From contig CAJNDS010000197.1 of NCBI GenBank assembly GCA_905221605.1, forward strand, positions 101,884-165,883: a DNA stretch of 64,000 bases, in the 5' to 3' direction. This document shows positions 42,721 to 53,083 of this stretch, piece after piece; the stretch's first letter is position 1, and each line of letters opens with the position of its first letter. This DNA comes from Symbiodinium natans (taxonomy: Eukaryota > Sar > Dinophyceae > Suessiales > Symbiodiniaceae). Below the pieces are notes generated by a model that saw nothing but the letters and a program-made list of their open reading frames with translations, was not told where the DNA came from and did not search any database. The position numbers were made by a program, and so were the translations under genes.

Positions 42721-45700
42721 GCAACTGCCCCGATGTGATCCGGGACCTCGGGGACGCTGCCGCTGCCTCGCGGCCGCTGCCTCTCCTTGCATCCTGTGCA
42801 GCTCGCAGCTCTCCTGTGCGTCCTGTGAATGGTCTGACATCTTGCAGGCCAGGGGAGGCTCATGTCACCAAAGTTAGAGCCCAGGCCTTGCAGAGGATGA
42901 CTCAGCGAACCGCATTGAAGCCGCTCGTGTCGCTCGTCCCCAAGCTGGTTGTCTGAGGCGCGGTTTATCTCGGCTAGACAGCAGCTGGAGGAACCTTCTG
43001 CGTTGACAGTAAAAACATCCATTGCTGCACGTTGGAGGTGTCCAGTTGGAAGCATCCAGGCGACGAAGGGCTGCTGGGTCAGTGTGGCACATGTGCCTCG
43101 CCAGGCCTCCTCGCCGTGCGTCTGCGATGTGGCCCTGCTTAAAGCACTCAATGCAACCAGCCGTGTGCAGGCTGCTACCTAGTCAGGCCTGTAGATGGGA
43201 GAACCTCAAGCATTCAGCTGCTTCAGCTGCCTGCTGAAAGCAAGGATTGCGGGTTTGCCACCAGCCGAAAGGCCCAGGAATATTATCAGCCTGTCAAGCA
43301 AGTTTCACCGACATGGTTACTTGAGGATGCAAGCCACCAGTATGTTCAGAGCCACTGACTGAACTAGCTGTGGGCACATGTGTCGCAGCGGCAGCCTCAC
43401 AGCTGTCGGCGACGGAAGGTCCGCCCGAAGATCCGACGCTGGAAGTGGAAGCGGCGGCAAGTGCTACCAGTGCTCCAGCAGATCCCCCGCAAACCTGGAA
43501 AGCTGCCGTCGGACTGCTGAAGAAGCTACTCAAAATCTTGTCCTCCGACGCCACAAGTCTTGCAGGTCTCCTGCAGATTCCACCCCGTGCTGCACTGAAG
43601 GCTGTGCAGGCCAGGTCACAGTGGCCATCGATGGCTTCACATGTGGCCTTGGAGACCGGTTGAAGCCTCGGCTCGAGGGCTTTGAGGGTTGTGAGAGCTC
43701 CTCCAGGAGCAGCCCATTCCACCTCCTTCTTCCGGTCCTCTGGGTGCTAGGCGCGCGTGCCCAAAACTCAAGACTCCATGAATTGGAAATGATTGCAGAG
43801 GCCACATGGGCCTTGGCCTGATCCAAAGCACATCGCCCACAACGGTGCCCGACGGTTTCCGTGGTCTTTGGACATCTATAACTTGTCGGACCCGGATGCC
43901 TAATAGGACTAATGGGCCTAATGCCGCAGGGGCCGTGAACCGAATCGTACAGAGCGTGCGGTCGAAGCTTGTGCCGGAGTCCGACGTAGCCATGTGCAAA
44001 GATTGTGCGTGTGCCCCGCCTGCAAGCGTTTCTGAAGTATGGCTGTCGGTGCTGCCCAGCTGCGAGGGCATGAACGAGGCCTGAGGTCTTGAGGCTCAGA
44101 GCCTTGGTTCAAGTTGGAATGGGTCAAGGCATGGTGCCGATCCCTAAGATTGAAGTAGCTGCGGCTTCCCGGTCTAAAGGCCTGGTCGCCATGTGCTGTA
44201 ACAGGCCGACCTTTGCTCATGGTCAGAGAGTGACGAGAGCACGCGGTTGAGGAGGCGCACTTGAGCAAGGTCACCACCGTCACTCGTGAGGCACGGGCCA
44301 CGAGACGTGGACAGCCCAGAGCTGGGAGTGTGCTGGTGACGCCGCTACTGCATCGTCGTTTCGCTGGGAAATTGCTCTCCCAGCAGCCAGTGCGAGGTGC
44401 CTGCCTTGCGACGAAGGTGACAGGACCAACTGCAACGGGACATTCGATTCGTGTGTCCAGGGTTGCCCCGAAGCAACCAGACCTCTCAGATCTCGACGTG
44501 GCACTGTGCAAGACCTGCCCCCGCCAAAGCAACGTGGGTCTTCGGAGTTGAAAGTCGGCTGTTTGAAGACCTTGCCCTTGGAGCTGTAGTTGCCTCCACT
44601 GCCCAGGTGATGCCCACTGTGCAGGGCTCCACTGTCTTTCAGGTGCAACCACTCCTTGGCAAGAGTTCAGGGGTGAGGGGAGACTGGGGGCAATTGAGGC
44701 ACGACAGTGGGCCCAACAAGGCCCAAAGAGCCATCCCGGCCGCCCTCGGCATTCTGACAGCTGTGACGGCAGAGGGTACCGCCGGCATGACGCTATACAC
44801 GCCTGGCTATTTGCTTACGCCCAGCCTGGTCTTGATGATTTTGAGTGTTACCACGTACTTCCCGGACGGGATGCCCAGTATGTACATGCTGCTTGCAGAT
44901 GTGCAGAAATGAGGCAAAGTGGACCCGTGGCCCGCGGCCCCACGGCAGCTGGCACAGCTCGGTCCGCTGCCGAGGCTGGAGTCTTGCCAGCCGCAACTGC
45001 GGCGTTCCTTAAAGCAGGCCCTTCTTCTTCACTGGTCACACGACGTCATGTGGCGCCTCGTCAAAGGTGCATAAATTAACAGGCTCCAGGGCGCACTTTG
45101 CGACGGTCTCCCTGACTGCCCAAGTGCCGCCGAAGGTTCTCAGATCTGCCAGCATGAGTTGTGCAATTAAGCCGTTGGTTCTTTTCTCCCTGGCTGCTGT
45201 GTCAGGAACCGGTGCCCCTGCACCTACCGCACGCCCTGCTGGACACCCCCTTCCCACAACTTTCCAGATAGATCTTCTGCCAATCCGGCCACGCCAGATC
45301 TCCGTGCTGAAGACGTAGACGATCGGAGGCATGCAATGCATTCCTGAGCCCGCTTAGGCCAAAAGCGCAGTTGGCGCGAGGCCCATAACTTCTGCGAAAG
45401 CAGGCGTGGTGGTAAGCTGGCCACCTGGCTATGGCCATCGGCAGCCTACCTTTTCATGCATGCAAGACCTGTTCCTACGATGTGTGAAGGCCAGCCGCAT
45501 GGTGAAGCAGACTGAGCAGATGACCAGGTGACGTGTCGAAGCATGCTATGACGACTCCAAAGAAAGTGCCTCAACCCTCCGGTCCAATGATTCCAGTGGC
45601 AAAGTACCTGCCGCCGGCCCGTAGGCTCTACTCATGTTGCAGCTGTGGCATGGCGGATCCGAAGAGCAGGGCTTCAAGTCTCACCTTCGGGCCTCCAAGC

Positions 45701-47300
45701 GGCCGCGCAGCTGCGACGTGCTTGCAAGGAGCCGAGGCAGCTGCAGCGAAGCGCTTCGCAGGTGAAGCTCCCTGCCCCCAACCTACGCTTAGCATGACCT
45801 TGTGCCAGCCAAACCCACCCCACCTGGCACAGCCGCTCCCAAAGCCAGCGGTCAAACCCTGTGGCTTTCGAAGGTCTTCTGTTTGCAGCCAGCTCCGATC
45901 CTGTCAGCTGGGAGGCGGTTGCAACCTGCTGGAAGAACCTGAGCTCAGGTCCTTGAGCCTGCATCGCCTACGTTCATGCCCAAGCTGGGACACGGGCCCT
46001 TCTGGGCTCAGCGTCACCCTTGCCCCTGAGCCAAAGCGGTTGAGACTGCGACCCCGGCTGTCCTAGGCCCAGGACGCCGTGCGCAGCGGTGCGCCGAAGG
46101 CTTAGTCTTGGAGTTCGGGAAGAAGGCATCTGACACTAACTTCTTCTCTTTAAGTGTGTAGGCTCAGGCCTTCGATCGGGCTTCCTGGTTGAACGGCTGT
46201 CGTTGGCGCCAGTCGGCCGCCATGGAACCCTTCAAAGTTTGCAGGTCGGGAGCTGGACCTTGACATTGTTGAGCCCTGAGGCCAGCATGGAGCAGCTGCA
46301 ACAAAATCCCCCATGATCGATCCCAAAAGGGTGCCCTTCTTCCAGAAGGCAGCCCTACCGAAACCTGATCCACGTCAGCTTGCAAACGGACAGAGCAGCA
46401 AGTCGCCCATCGGATCTCCGAGGCATGCTGCTCTGCAAGTGTTTGTAGCCACTGATGTGCAGCGGGAGGTATCATATGCACCCACCAGCGCATCCGTGGA
46501 CGCGAGCCTCCTATTGGGCTCCTATGTCTTATCATCGCGGCCCCGTGGGTAAGCCTCGCCAGGCAGACGCCTTGGGTGTATTTGGCCGTTCCTGCACAGG
46601 CACCGGCGCGATTGCTGTTATGTTACGGAATGGTGAGGCCCGTTTGACCGGCCCTTGCCAGGCCCCACCACCAAGTACTAGTCAACCATGGATTTGCCGT
46701 ATGAAAGTGGCTACGCAGACTCTGGGCCGTGAGGGGAAATCTAGCGAGCTGGCAGAGGCCTGGCTTGCTGACACCTCTCTCCTGGGAGTTCCTTTGCCTC
46801 TACGCAAGTGGCAGAGAGTATGGTTCCAGCCACAAACTCCTCGCATTGTGCATTTGGTCACAAGCTGCAGCCCAAGATGTCTCAGGTCGAGTTGCAAAAT
46901 TTTCGCAGAGCATGCAGCTTCTGCCCTTCCAAGCTCAGCTCGTCGCGCCACACGCCTTCAGAGCAGAAGCTTGGACTTCCCTGATGCAAACTCCTGCAAG
47001 CATCCAATGATGTGCTCGCCACCGATGTATGAGACGCTGCCGGGTTCCGAGAATTGGTGCCGGGTCCGCCGGCTAAGCCGATTTGGCACTCCACCACTTC
47101 AACCCGGCGCGCCGGTACGAGCGTATGGCGCGGGCGCTTGCCGCCAACCCACTGGTAATCCTCCGGTCGCCACCTCCCAGACCCCCAGGCAGGACCCAGG
47201 GTGTGTCATTTTGTCCGTCGAGTTGGGGTGTGTAGAGGAGCTGTAAGCGGGCGTTCAAGAAGCGGAGCTGTAAAAAAGAAGTAGGACATGCCACTGCGTC
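42721..47300. other. No recognised gene
   Basis: Two plus-strand frames overlap at 43370-43821. One is Ala/Pro-rich with a helical piece (TWKAAVGLLKKLLKILSS), and another frame at 44590-44910 has a hydrophobic C-terminal part. Neither matches a family I know. No repeat array was seen. Confidence 0.4.
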
Positions 47301-47308
47301 GGTACGAA

Positions 47309-47367
47309 CCCTGGCATTGATTTGGGATACATCTTACCACCCTGGTATTGATTTGGAACACATCTTC
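47309..47367. repeat. Two copies of a ~31-bp unit (CCTGGCATTGATTTGGGATA...)
   Basis: Copies at 47309-47338 and 47340-47367 differ by a few bases (GGCATT/GGTATT, GGGATAC/GGAACAC). Small tandem duplication; no function visible. Confidence 0.8.
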
Positions 47368-48240
47368 GAGTTCGATGGGCCTCTATTGTATCCCTACATA
47401 ACCCTTCTATAACCTACACATTCTGTTTGTATGGCAGCCTTTCCAAATCCGCCCCAGAACAACAGTCTTTGCGAGGTTCGTCGTTTGCGGTTTTGGTGGA
47501 GCAACGCGAATGAGCGACCGAAACGTGGGGTTCCACACGCTGGCTTTGTGCAGGGCCCAGCTCTTTCTTCCCCCAACGGGGTTCAGGGTTGAGGGTGGGG
47601 GGTGGCTTACTTCAGCACCCTCTTCTGGCCTTGTTGTGATGGTTTCGGTCCCCAGGCCTGGGTGTTCAGGATTCTGATTCGCTCGTGCCCCTGGATTTCT
47701 GTTGTTGTGGGGAATGTGGCGGAGTAGATGAAGGTGCTGGGCTTCTTGAAACACAAGGTTTCAGGACTCCTTCAACAAGTCTTCGCAGAGCATGAGGAAG
47801 GATAAGGAATGAACTCAGGAGAAAAACCGGCAACTCGTGAGCCACAAAGCCACGAAACCCTGGATTCGCCACAAGAAAATTCTGCGCCTGTGAGCCTGTA
47901 AGCTGTCGTAAGCAGGGGTGTTGCTGTAGGATTCGACTGCCCTTCGCTTGTCGGTGCACTGCTTTTGTTTCCGCCACACTTTAGCTGTACCGGTGGTGAA
48001 CGTAGCTAGGCAGTGGCAAGAAGCAAGCCTTCACCAGAACTGCTGTGCGGATTCGTCTGCTTGCAGGGTGCTCGCAGCAGATCAAGTCTGGTCGGTGGAC
48101 CCACCGGACGAGATGCGGCAGCACGGCTCTTGTAGTGTGAAATTTAGAGGCATGGGCTTATTCAGAGGGGTTTTAAATTCTGAGTGGTGACAGACCATCG
48201 GCCCTCAACGTGTATGCCCCTCGTGGTTGCCAAGATGGTG

Positions 48241-48412
48241 GAACAGCAGGCCGCTGATGCACATGTGCCAGATCCCCCTCGTAGGCCGTGAGCGCCCCAA
48301 TCGTGAAACAGCAGGCCGCTGATGCACATGATGCCGGCCTCGGCTGTGCCGGATGCCCGTAGGTGTATTGATTGTGAAACAGCAAACAACAGGCCGCTGA
48401 TGCACATGATGC
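48241..48412. repeat. Three ~25-bp repeats (AACAGGCCGCTGATGCACATG core)
   Basis: The core lies at 48242-48265, 48309-48331 and 48388-48409, separated by unlike sequence of about 40-60 bases. Copies two and three extend into GATGC. The unequal spacing, only three copies and eukaryotic context make this an ordinary short interspersed duplication. Confidence 0.85.
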
Positions 48413-49599
48413 TGCCTCGGCAAAATGCACCTGATTGTAATATTCCAGCTGAATTAGTTTTCAAAGCACCTTTTGTGCCATCATTCTTTAAAGATACTTG
48501 CCGACTAGTATTGCAGAATCTTCATGCCCCATTCAGGACCTAAACAGCGAAACCCACATTACTTCGGTTTGACGGTAGATCAATGGGGGACAAGCATATA
48601 CATACATACTGTGAAGTCGACCAGCACTGGACTTGCACTAAGCCAATGCAATCACAGCCCGGTCACGCTGTTTTACGACTTCGCGAGTTCAAGCACTTGT
48701 GCAGCTACGCCTGAGTGCGTCCGGTCGGACCGCACAGCAACCTAAGAGCTACTGTACGAAACTACCGTGCTCAAAGGCACAAGCTCGGTACTTGAGCCAA
48801 AACATTGGCATTGATGCGAATTGCAAAACTCTACATGCAAAGGAAAACTACTACAGTACTGGCCCTGGCAGCTTGGCACATGCAGCGTGCGTGCATAGAC
48901 CTGCTCACATTCGCCCCTCAGCCGAGGCTTCCAGCTCATCTCGAGCTCGGAGTGCAGCAGGCACTCGCGCTGAACACAGAAAGGGAAGGGAGAGGGTGTC
49001 GCGTGCGACCGCGGTGGTCCGCACATCATGAGCATTGGCATGCGGCAGGGACGCTAGCCCGCACCACCAAAACGAACGCACGACGACAGCAACCCTCAGC
49101 AGCCCTAAACCGCCCTTTCCCTGAAGGCCCTCACCCTTTTGCTGGTGGGCGAGGCTCCTGAATCCTCGAGCTGGTCTCTAGCTGCCAGTACGCAGACTAT
49201 GGTACAAATGGTACACTGTACAAACTACCGGCCCTAAGCTACGGCTACGGCTACTCACCTATCCAGAACTACCCTACGGGCTACCGGACTCAGCGAGAGC
49301 CGCGCACATTGCTTGTGCCGCAGCCAGTGCAACTCGCACGCGCTTCGGCGAGCGCACTGCCGCGACCAGGACACGGTCCGCAGCACCTGCAAAAGAGCTC
49401 CCTCGACGAGAGGGGCCACAGGCAGGGCGGAGAAGAAAAGTGCGGGGAATGCAAAATGGGCAGGCTTCCAACCTGCCGCGGCTTTTCGCCCGCAGTCACG
49501 CAAAAGAAAGTGCAAAAGGTTGGCGAAGCAGCGTGCCGTGCTGCAACGCCGGCTCTGATAATGCGTGGATACATACCACGCCGCGCCAACTGGCCGCAG
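48413..49599. other. No recognised gene; spliced-leader-like relict within
   Basis: No coding region was recognised. The only notable site is the spliced-leader-like sequence at 48791-48809, listed separately. Confidence 0.45.
48791..48809 (-). other. Degenerate dinoflagellate spliced-leader relict (candidate)
   Basis: Read on the minus strand the site is GCCAATGTTTTGGCTCAAG. The conserved dinoflagellate spliced leader ends GCCATTTTGGCTCAAG, so 16 of 16 bases match if a three-base ATG insertion is allowed. Relict leaders arise when trans-spliced mRNAs are reverse-transcribed back into the genome. A chance match of the 12-base 3' part alone would be expected in about one window in a hundred of this size. 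Confidence 0.35.
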
Positions 49600-49600
49600 C

Positions 49601-50444
49601 CTACTCGATACCCTGTGGAGCAGTGTTGGGGGCACGAGTGGCGTTGCCAGCAACGTTGGAGCTACTGGCTCGCTCCAACTGAGGGCGCTTTGCAACCGCC
49701 TCATCGAGGGAGAATGCCTCGGCCGACACCCTCTGGAATTCCTCGACGTAGGACTGCGCGACAGGGTGCGTCTTGGGGACCTCAAGCTTAAGCCCTGCCT
49801 CCGCATTGTCTTGCTGCTTGTGGTCAAATATGAGGCTTCCCAATCAGTCACCACCCGGCCAATCAGGCCGCAGTGAGGCAAAGGGCCCTTGGCATGGCTC
49901 AAGTCCCCTTGAAATCCCGTGCCCACCTTACCCCAGCGGCGGCCTGTCGCGATCGTAGGCGTCCGCCAAGGGAGTGCCGCAACCCCACCTTCCCTCGGGC
50001 ACCGCGACCCCTCCTTAGCCAAGCGTTCCCGCTTGCCACTGAGCTTAGTCGAGGTGGCATGGTTCCCCTGTCGGGCGCACAATCCGAAACCTTGCGCCCC
50101 TGCCAGCGACGCTCGCCTTCGTATTGGACCTCGAGTCGCAGGATGCGGGCAAAATCTAAGCTGTAAGCCCGGATGTAGATCACATCCTCTGCTGCTCCAG
50201 ACCCAAGCAGCGTTTGGGCGGCCTGAATGTATGGCCCGCCCGCAAGGAATTCCGCTTCTTTGATTGGAGAACTCCTAGCGGGGGCTGGGCCCTTGTTCCT
50301 CCGGCTGGGTGTACGCGCCACAGTGGCCGTGGCGGCACGTTGCACGGAGCCGGACTGTGCGTGGGCTGCGCTCGCTCCATTTGCTGGGGCCGCGGCCAGG
50401 TCACGACCCGCGAGCCCCTGAAAGCAGGAGAGCCCGCCCCCCAC
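49601..50444 (-). pseudogene. Phospholipase-D-superfamily-like sequence broken over three frames
   Basis: Read on the minus strand, the first frame (from 50444) contains KEAEFLAGGPYIQAAQTLL and DVIYIRAYSLDFARILRL, like the first strand and helix of PLD-like nucleases ('..I..A.Y.FD...I..AL'). The second frame (to about 49830) carries STKLSGKRERLAKEG and then LSHAKGPLPHCGLIGRVVTD, which resembles the HxKxxxxD motif and the following 'G S.N.T..S' strand, with H and K kept and the Asp lost. The third frame (49601-49843) continues NAEAGLKLEVPKTHPVA. PLD-family enzymes cut phosphodiester bonds in lipids or nucleic acids. Joining the pieces needs two frame changes, and the catalytic motif is damaged, so this copy is probably dead. 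It follows the SWIM-finger ORF (ends at 50401) in the same direction and may be its former C-terminal part. Confidence 0.4.
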
Positions 50445-51700
50445 TGTCCCCCAAACCCAACACCACCTTACCCTTAGCTAGGGCATCGGAGGCGGTACTC
50501 CGAATGGAGTCTGTGAGCGCAGGACCCGCGCCTCGCTGGGCCGCGTGCAAAAACCCTAAGGAACGAGCGGCGTCCATTGCGGCATCGCAATGCCCGCAAC
50601 GTCCTTCTGCCAGGTAAGCACGACAGCCACAGGCAGCTGTCTCCTCCTTGAGGTGCACCCAAACCTCATGGGACACCCCTTTTTTGGAGCTCGCGACCTC
50701 AAACGTCGCTTCGGAGCCCAGGAGCTGAGACAGTCGCGCCTCAGGGGCCGCGGTGTTGCCATGTCGCAAATGCGCAATGCGATTGGCAACGGCACGACTC
50801 ACGTACCACAGAACAGCACCGCACAAGATCACTACCACGAGAGTGATGGCTGTTCCGGCGACCCACACGGTCCGCCTGGCCCCATGGCCGATTTCCTCGA
50901 CAACGTCGGCCGAAACCGTTGCAACCGCGTGCATGGAGTCCTCGACAACATGCACAACCCCGCGGTGCAACTGCAAGGCAATCGGCGCCGACGCTGCAGC
51001 CGCCAGGCCCCACCAGCCGTTGATGTTCCCGTTGAGGGCGTGCATCAATCGATTGATGAGCCCGCGACCCAGGAAAAAGGGGGTCCGCGGCGGAAGCGGA
51101 ACACTCGGCGGCGGCCGGGCCGACCCGCACGGGAAAGCTGGGACCCAGCTTGTGCTTGGGCGGGGCTGGAACGCGGCAATTATGCCCGCGGCGTAAACGC
51201 CCCAGGCGTACTTGCCCCTCCCCTTGGGCTTGCCCTTGGCGTCGGACTTGCCTCTGCCCTTCGGCTTGCCCTGGCCCTTGCCACGGGCGTCTGCCCAAGC
51301 ACCCCACGGGTCGCGGCCCTTGCCGTGCGTCGCCTCCTCGCGACGTCTCTTGCCGCCCCTCTTCTTGTGTTTGCTTCTAAGAAGAGGCTGGATCGTTTCC
51401 TGATCCATCGCGCGATTGGCCAGAAGGATCTCGTACTCCAGCTCATCTTGGCTGCTCTCGGAGCCCGAGTCCCTCTGTTCGCCGCGCCGCGGATCCGGGA
51501 TCCCGCGGGACACGACCTCTGCCAAGCGGAGGGGCGTGCTGCACCTAAAGCACAGCTGCCTGAATGAAAGGTTCCATTCATAGCAGTTAGGGCACTGCCA
51601 CCCTGCTATGCGGAGCGCTTCGCTGATGTGATCATCGCGCTCCGCCTTCTCCGCCTGGCGCCGCTCCCGCTTCTTGGCGCGCTCGGCGCCTCCTCGGCCG
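50401..51700 (-). CDS. RanBP2-type zinc finger + basic region + transmembrane segment + SWIM zinc finger protein
   Basis: The frame is open from about 51709 and first gives a charged helix (ERAKKRERRQAEKAERDDH), then at 51541-51600 a complete RanBP2 finger, W-x-C-x2-C-x3-N-x6-C-x2-C. A Gly/Lys/Arg-rich stretch follows (about 51200-51320), then Ala-rich sequence, a single membrane-spanning segment (VAGTAITLVVVILCGAVLWY, about 50795-50865), and near the end a SWIM finger CxCx8CxH (CGCRAYLAEGRCGH, about 50589-50633). RanBP2 fingers often bind single-stranded RNA or ubiquitin. SWIM fingers are common in Mutator-type transposases and nucleic-acid proteins. A membrane span between them is unusual. 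The N-terminus appears to lie in another frame (see 51606-51803), so a frameshift near 51690 probably separates them. No catalytic domain is visible. Confidence 0.55.
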
Positions 51701-51803
51701 CCTGGAGGGCTTCAGCGAGTTCCTCATCGCTGAGGAGCCTCGCGGCATCTGCCCGCGCTTGTTGGTCTTCAAGTTCGGCAAAAAAAATACCCTCCTCCGC
51801 CAT
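51606..51803 (-). CDS. Probable N-terminal part of the RanBP2/SWIM protein (frameshifted)
   Basis: ATG at 51803 opens MAEEGIFFAELEDQQARADA, then LLSDEELAEALQAAEE, an acidic amphipathic helix. The frame then turns into a Ser/Arg-rich tail and stops at 51606. Over the same bases the neighbouring frame begins the charged helix that leads straight into the RanBP2 finger. The simplest reading is a single ORF with one indel at about 51680-51700, or a programmed shift. No domain is recognised beyond the coiled-coil-like helix. Confidence 0.45.
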   Translation of the reverse strand: MAEEGIFFAELEDQQARADAARLLSDEELAEALQAAEEAPSAPRSGSGARRRRRSAMITSAKRSA

Positions 51804-53083
51804 TGCCCCGGCGCGTTTTGGGCTCCCACTCTCCCACCCCCCTGATGCGATCCCTTTATGCCCCCATCGGCCCCGTCGCAAACGGGCTCCCGCTGTGTCG
51901 CCGGGGCTCTCTGGCTCCCGCCACTCGTACCTAACCCTCCATGACCCACCCCCCTGACACCCCCCACGCCCCCACTCGCCGCCCATCGCCGGGTGCGTGG
52001 TCTATGCCCATGGTCCTCGGTAACCGGGTTAATGGCTTCGCAGAAGAAGCACCGCCAGCTGCCGTAGGGGTAAAAGCGGCATTCGACGTAGGCTCGGTTG
52101 GCTGGGAGGGCGACCTCGTCCGCCTCATCCGCGGTGGCAGCCTCCATCTCAACCGAGACCTCCTCGTCCTTGACGACCTCAGCCTCCTCCTCCTGCTCCT
52201 CCTTGACCAGGGGCTCTTCCTCCTCCCGGCCAACTTTGAGGTGGGACTCAGTGCGAACCTCGGCGCGCATCAAAATGACGTCAAGGCTATCCGCGGCTGG
52301 GTCGCCCGCGAAGAAGGAGTCGATCTCCTTGGCATGGAGATCGTCAAGAGGCGTCACCAGGTCCGGCGAGTAATCTCGCTTGGAGCGACGCTCGGCCAGG
52401 CGTCGCTGGACGTCGCCCTTCGGCGGCCCGAGGGCCCGCCCGCGCGGAGCGGCCTTCCGCGGAGGCTCGGGCTCGGCCTCCTCCGTGGGCTCGCTCTTGG
52501 GCGTGGACCCTCCATCGCTTCCCTCTGGAGCACCAGGGGGGTCCAGCTCGGGGTCGTCGCGAAGCCACCCCGGCGGATGGCTACCACCATAGATGTGGTG
52601 CGATCCATCCTCAAGCTGGATTCGGTCCCCTCGCCTCAGGAGCGGGACTCTCGAGTGATCGTACCCGTTGGCTTTGTGGTACCTAATCACTCGGAGCATG
52701 GGCACCTCCCCATACCCACCGTCCTTTCCTCGGCGGAACAGCCGTCCCCGCCAGTCCTGACGAAAAGGGTCAAGAGGTGCGGAGGGGCTGATCCCCAGGT
52801 TGGGCGGAAGAGAGGCGCCATGGCAGGCCGCCTGATGCAAGTGATACTGCACCAGCGACTCAAAGGCTAGCCCGCATCCCGGAGCCGAACATCCGTAGTG
52901 GCCGTCAGCGTTGGGGCGAGGCTCCTCTGAGGCTGAGGCGGACTGGGCGGTCCCGCCCCCCGAAGGCCTGGCGGAACTGCTCGGCCCTGCAGCCGGGGGC
53001 GTCCGACACCTCTTCCCCGTCGGCGCCTTCCCCGGCCGCCCGACTCTCTCCCTCTCGGCGCAGGGTTTTGAGGGACTCCTCAC
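51632..53083 (-). CDS. C2H2 zinc-finger, acidic low-complexity protein with a partial RanBP2-like finger
   Basis: The first recognisable element is a C2H2 finger, C-x4-C-x12-H-x4-H (52819-52899). Then come a compact hydrophilic region with HIYGGSHPPGWL, a long Pro/Glu-rich linker, a strongly acidic run (EEEEPLVKEEQEEE, about 52190-52230) and WRCFFCEAIN at about 52028-52060, which is the first half of a RanBP2 finger (W-x-C-x2-C-x3-N) without the second Cys pair. The remaining tail (about 51632-52010) is Gly/Arg-rich and looks out of frame. The start lies inside the end of the KptA-like ORF (overlap 52905-53083), so the frame before the finger may really be the continuation of that protein after a frame change. 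Role unknown; nucleic-acid binding is inferred from the fingers only. Confidence 0.4.
   Translation of the reverse strand: MRSPSKPCAERERVGRPGKAPTGKRCRTPPAAGPSSSARPSGGGTAQSASASEEPRPNADGHYGCSAPGCGLAFESLVQYHLHQAACHGASLPPNLGISPSAPLDPFRQDWRGRLFRRGKDGGYGEVPMLRVIRYHKANGYDHSRVPLLRRGDRIQLEDGSHHIYGGSHPPGWLRDDPELDPPGAPEGSDGGSTPKSEPTEEAEPEPPRKAAPRGRALGPPKGDVQRRLAERRSKRDYSPDLVTPLDDLHAKEIDSFFAGDPAADSLDVILMRAEVRTESHLKVGREEEEPLVKEEQEEEAEVVKDEEVSVEMEAATADEADEVALPANRAYVECRFYPYGSWRCFFCEAINPVTEDHGHRPRTRRWAASGGVGGVRGVGHGGLGTSGGSQRAPATQREPVCDGADGGIKGSHQGGGRVGAQNAPGQWRRRVFFLPNLKTNKRGQMPRGSSAMRNSLKPSRRPRRRRARQEAGAAPGGEGGAR

Noticed and set aside
48241-48412. CRISPR-like pattern of repeats and spacers
   Set aside because: Only three repeats with unequal spacing, no cas genes and an evidently eukaryotic context.
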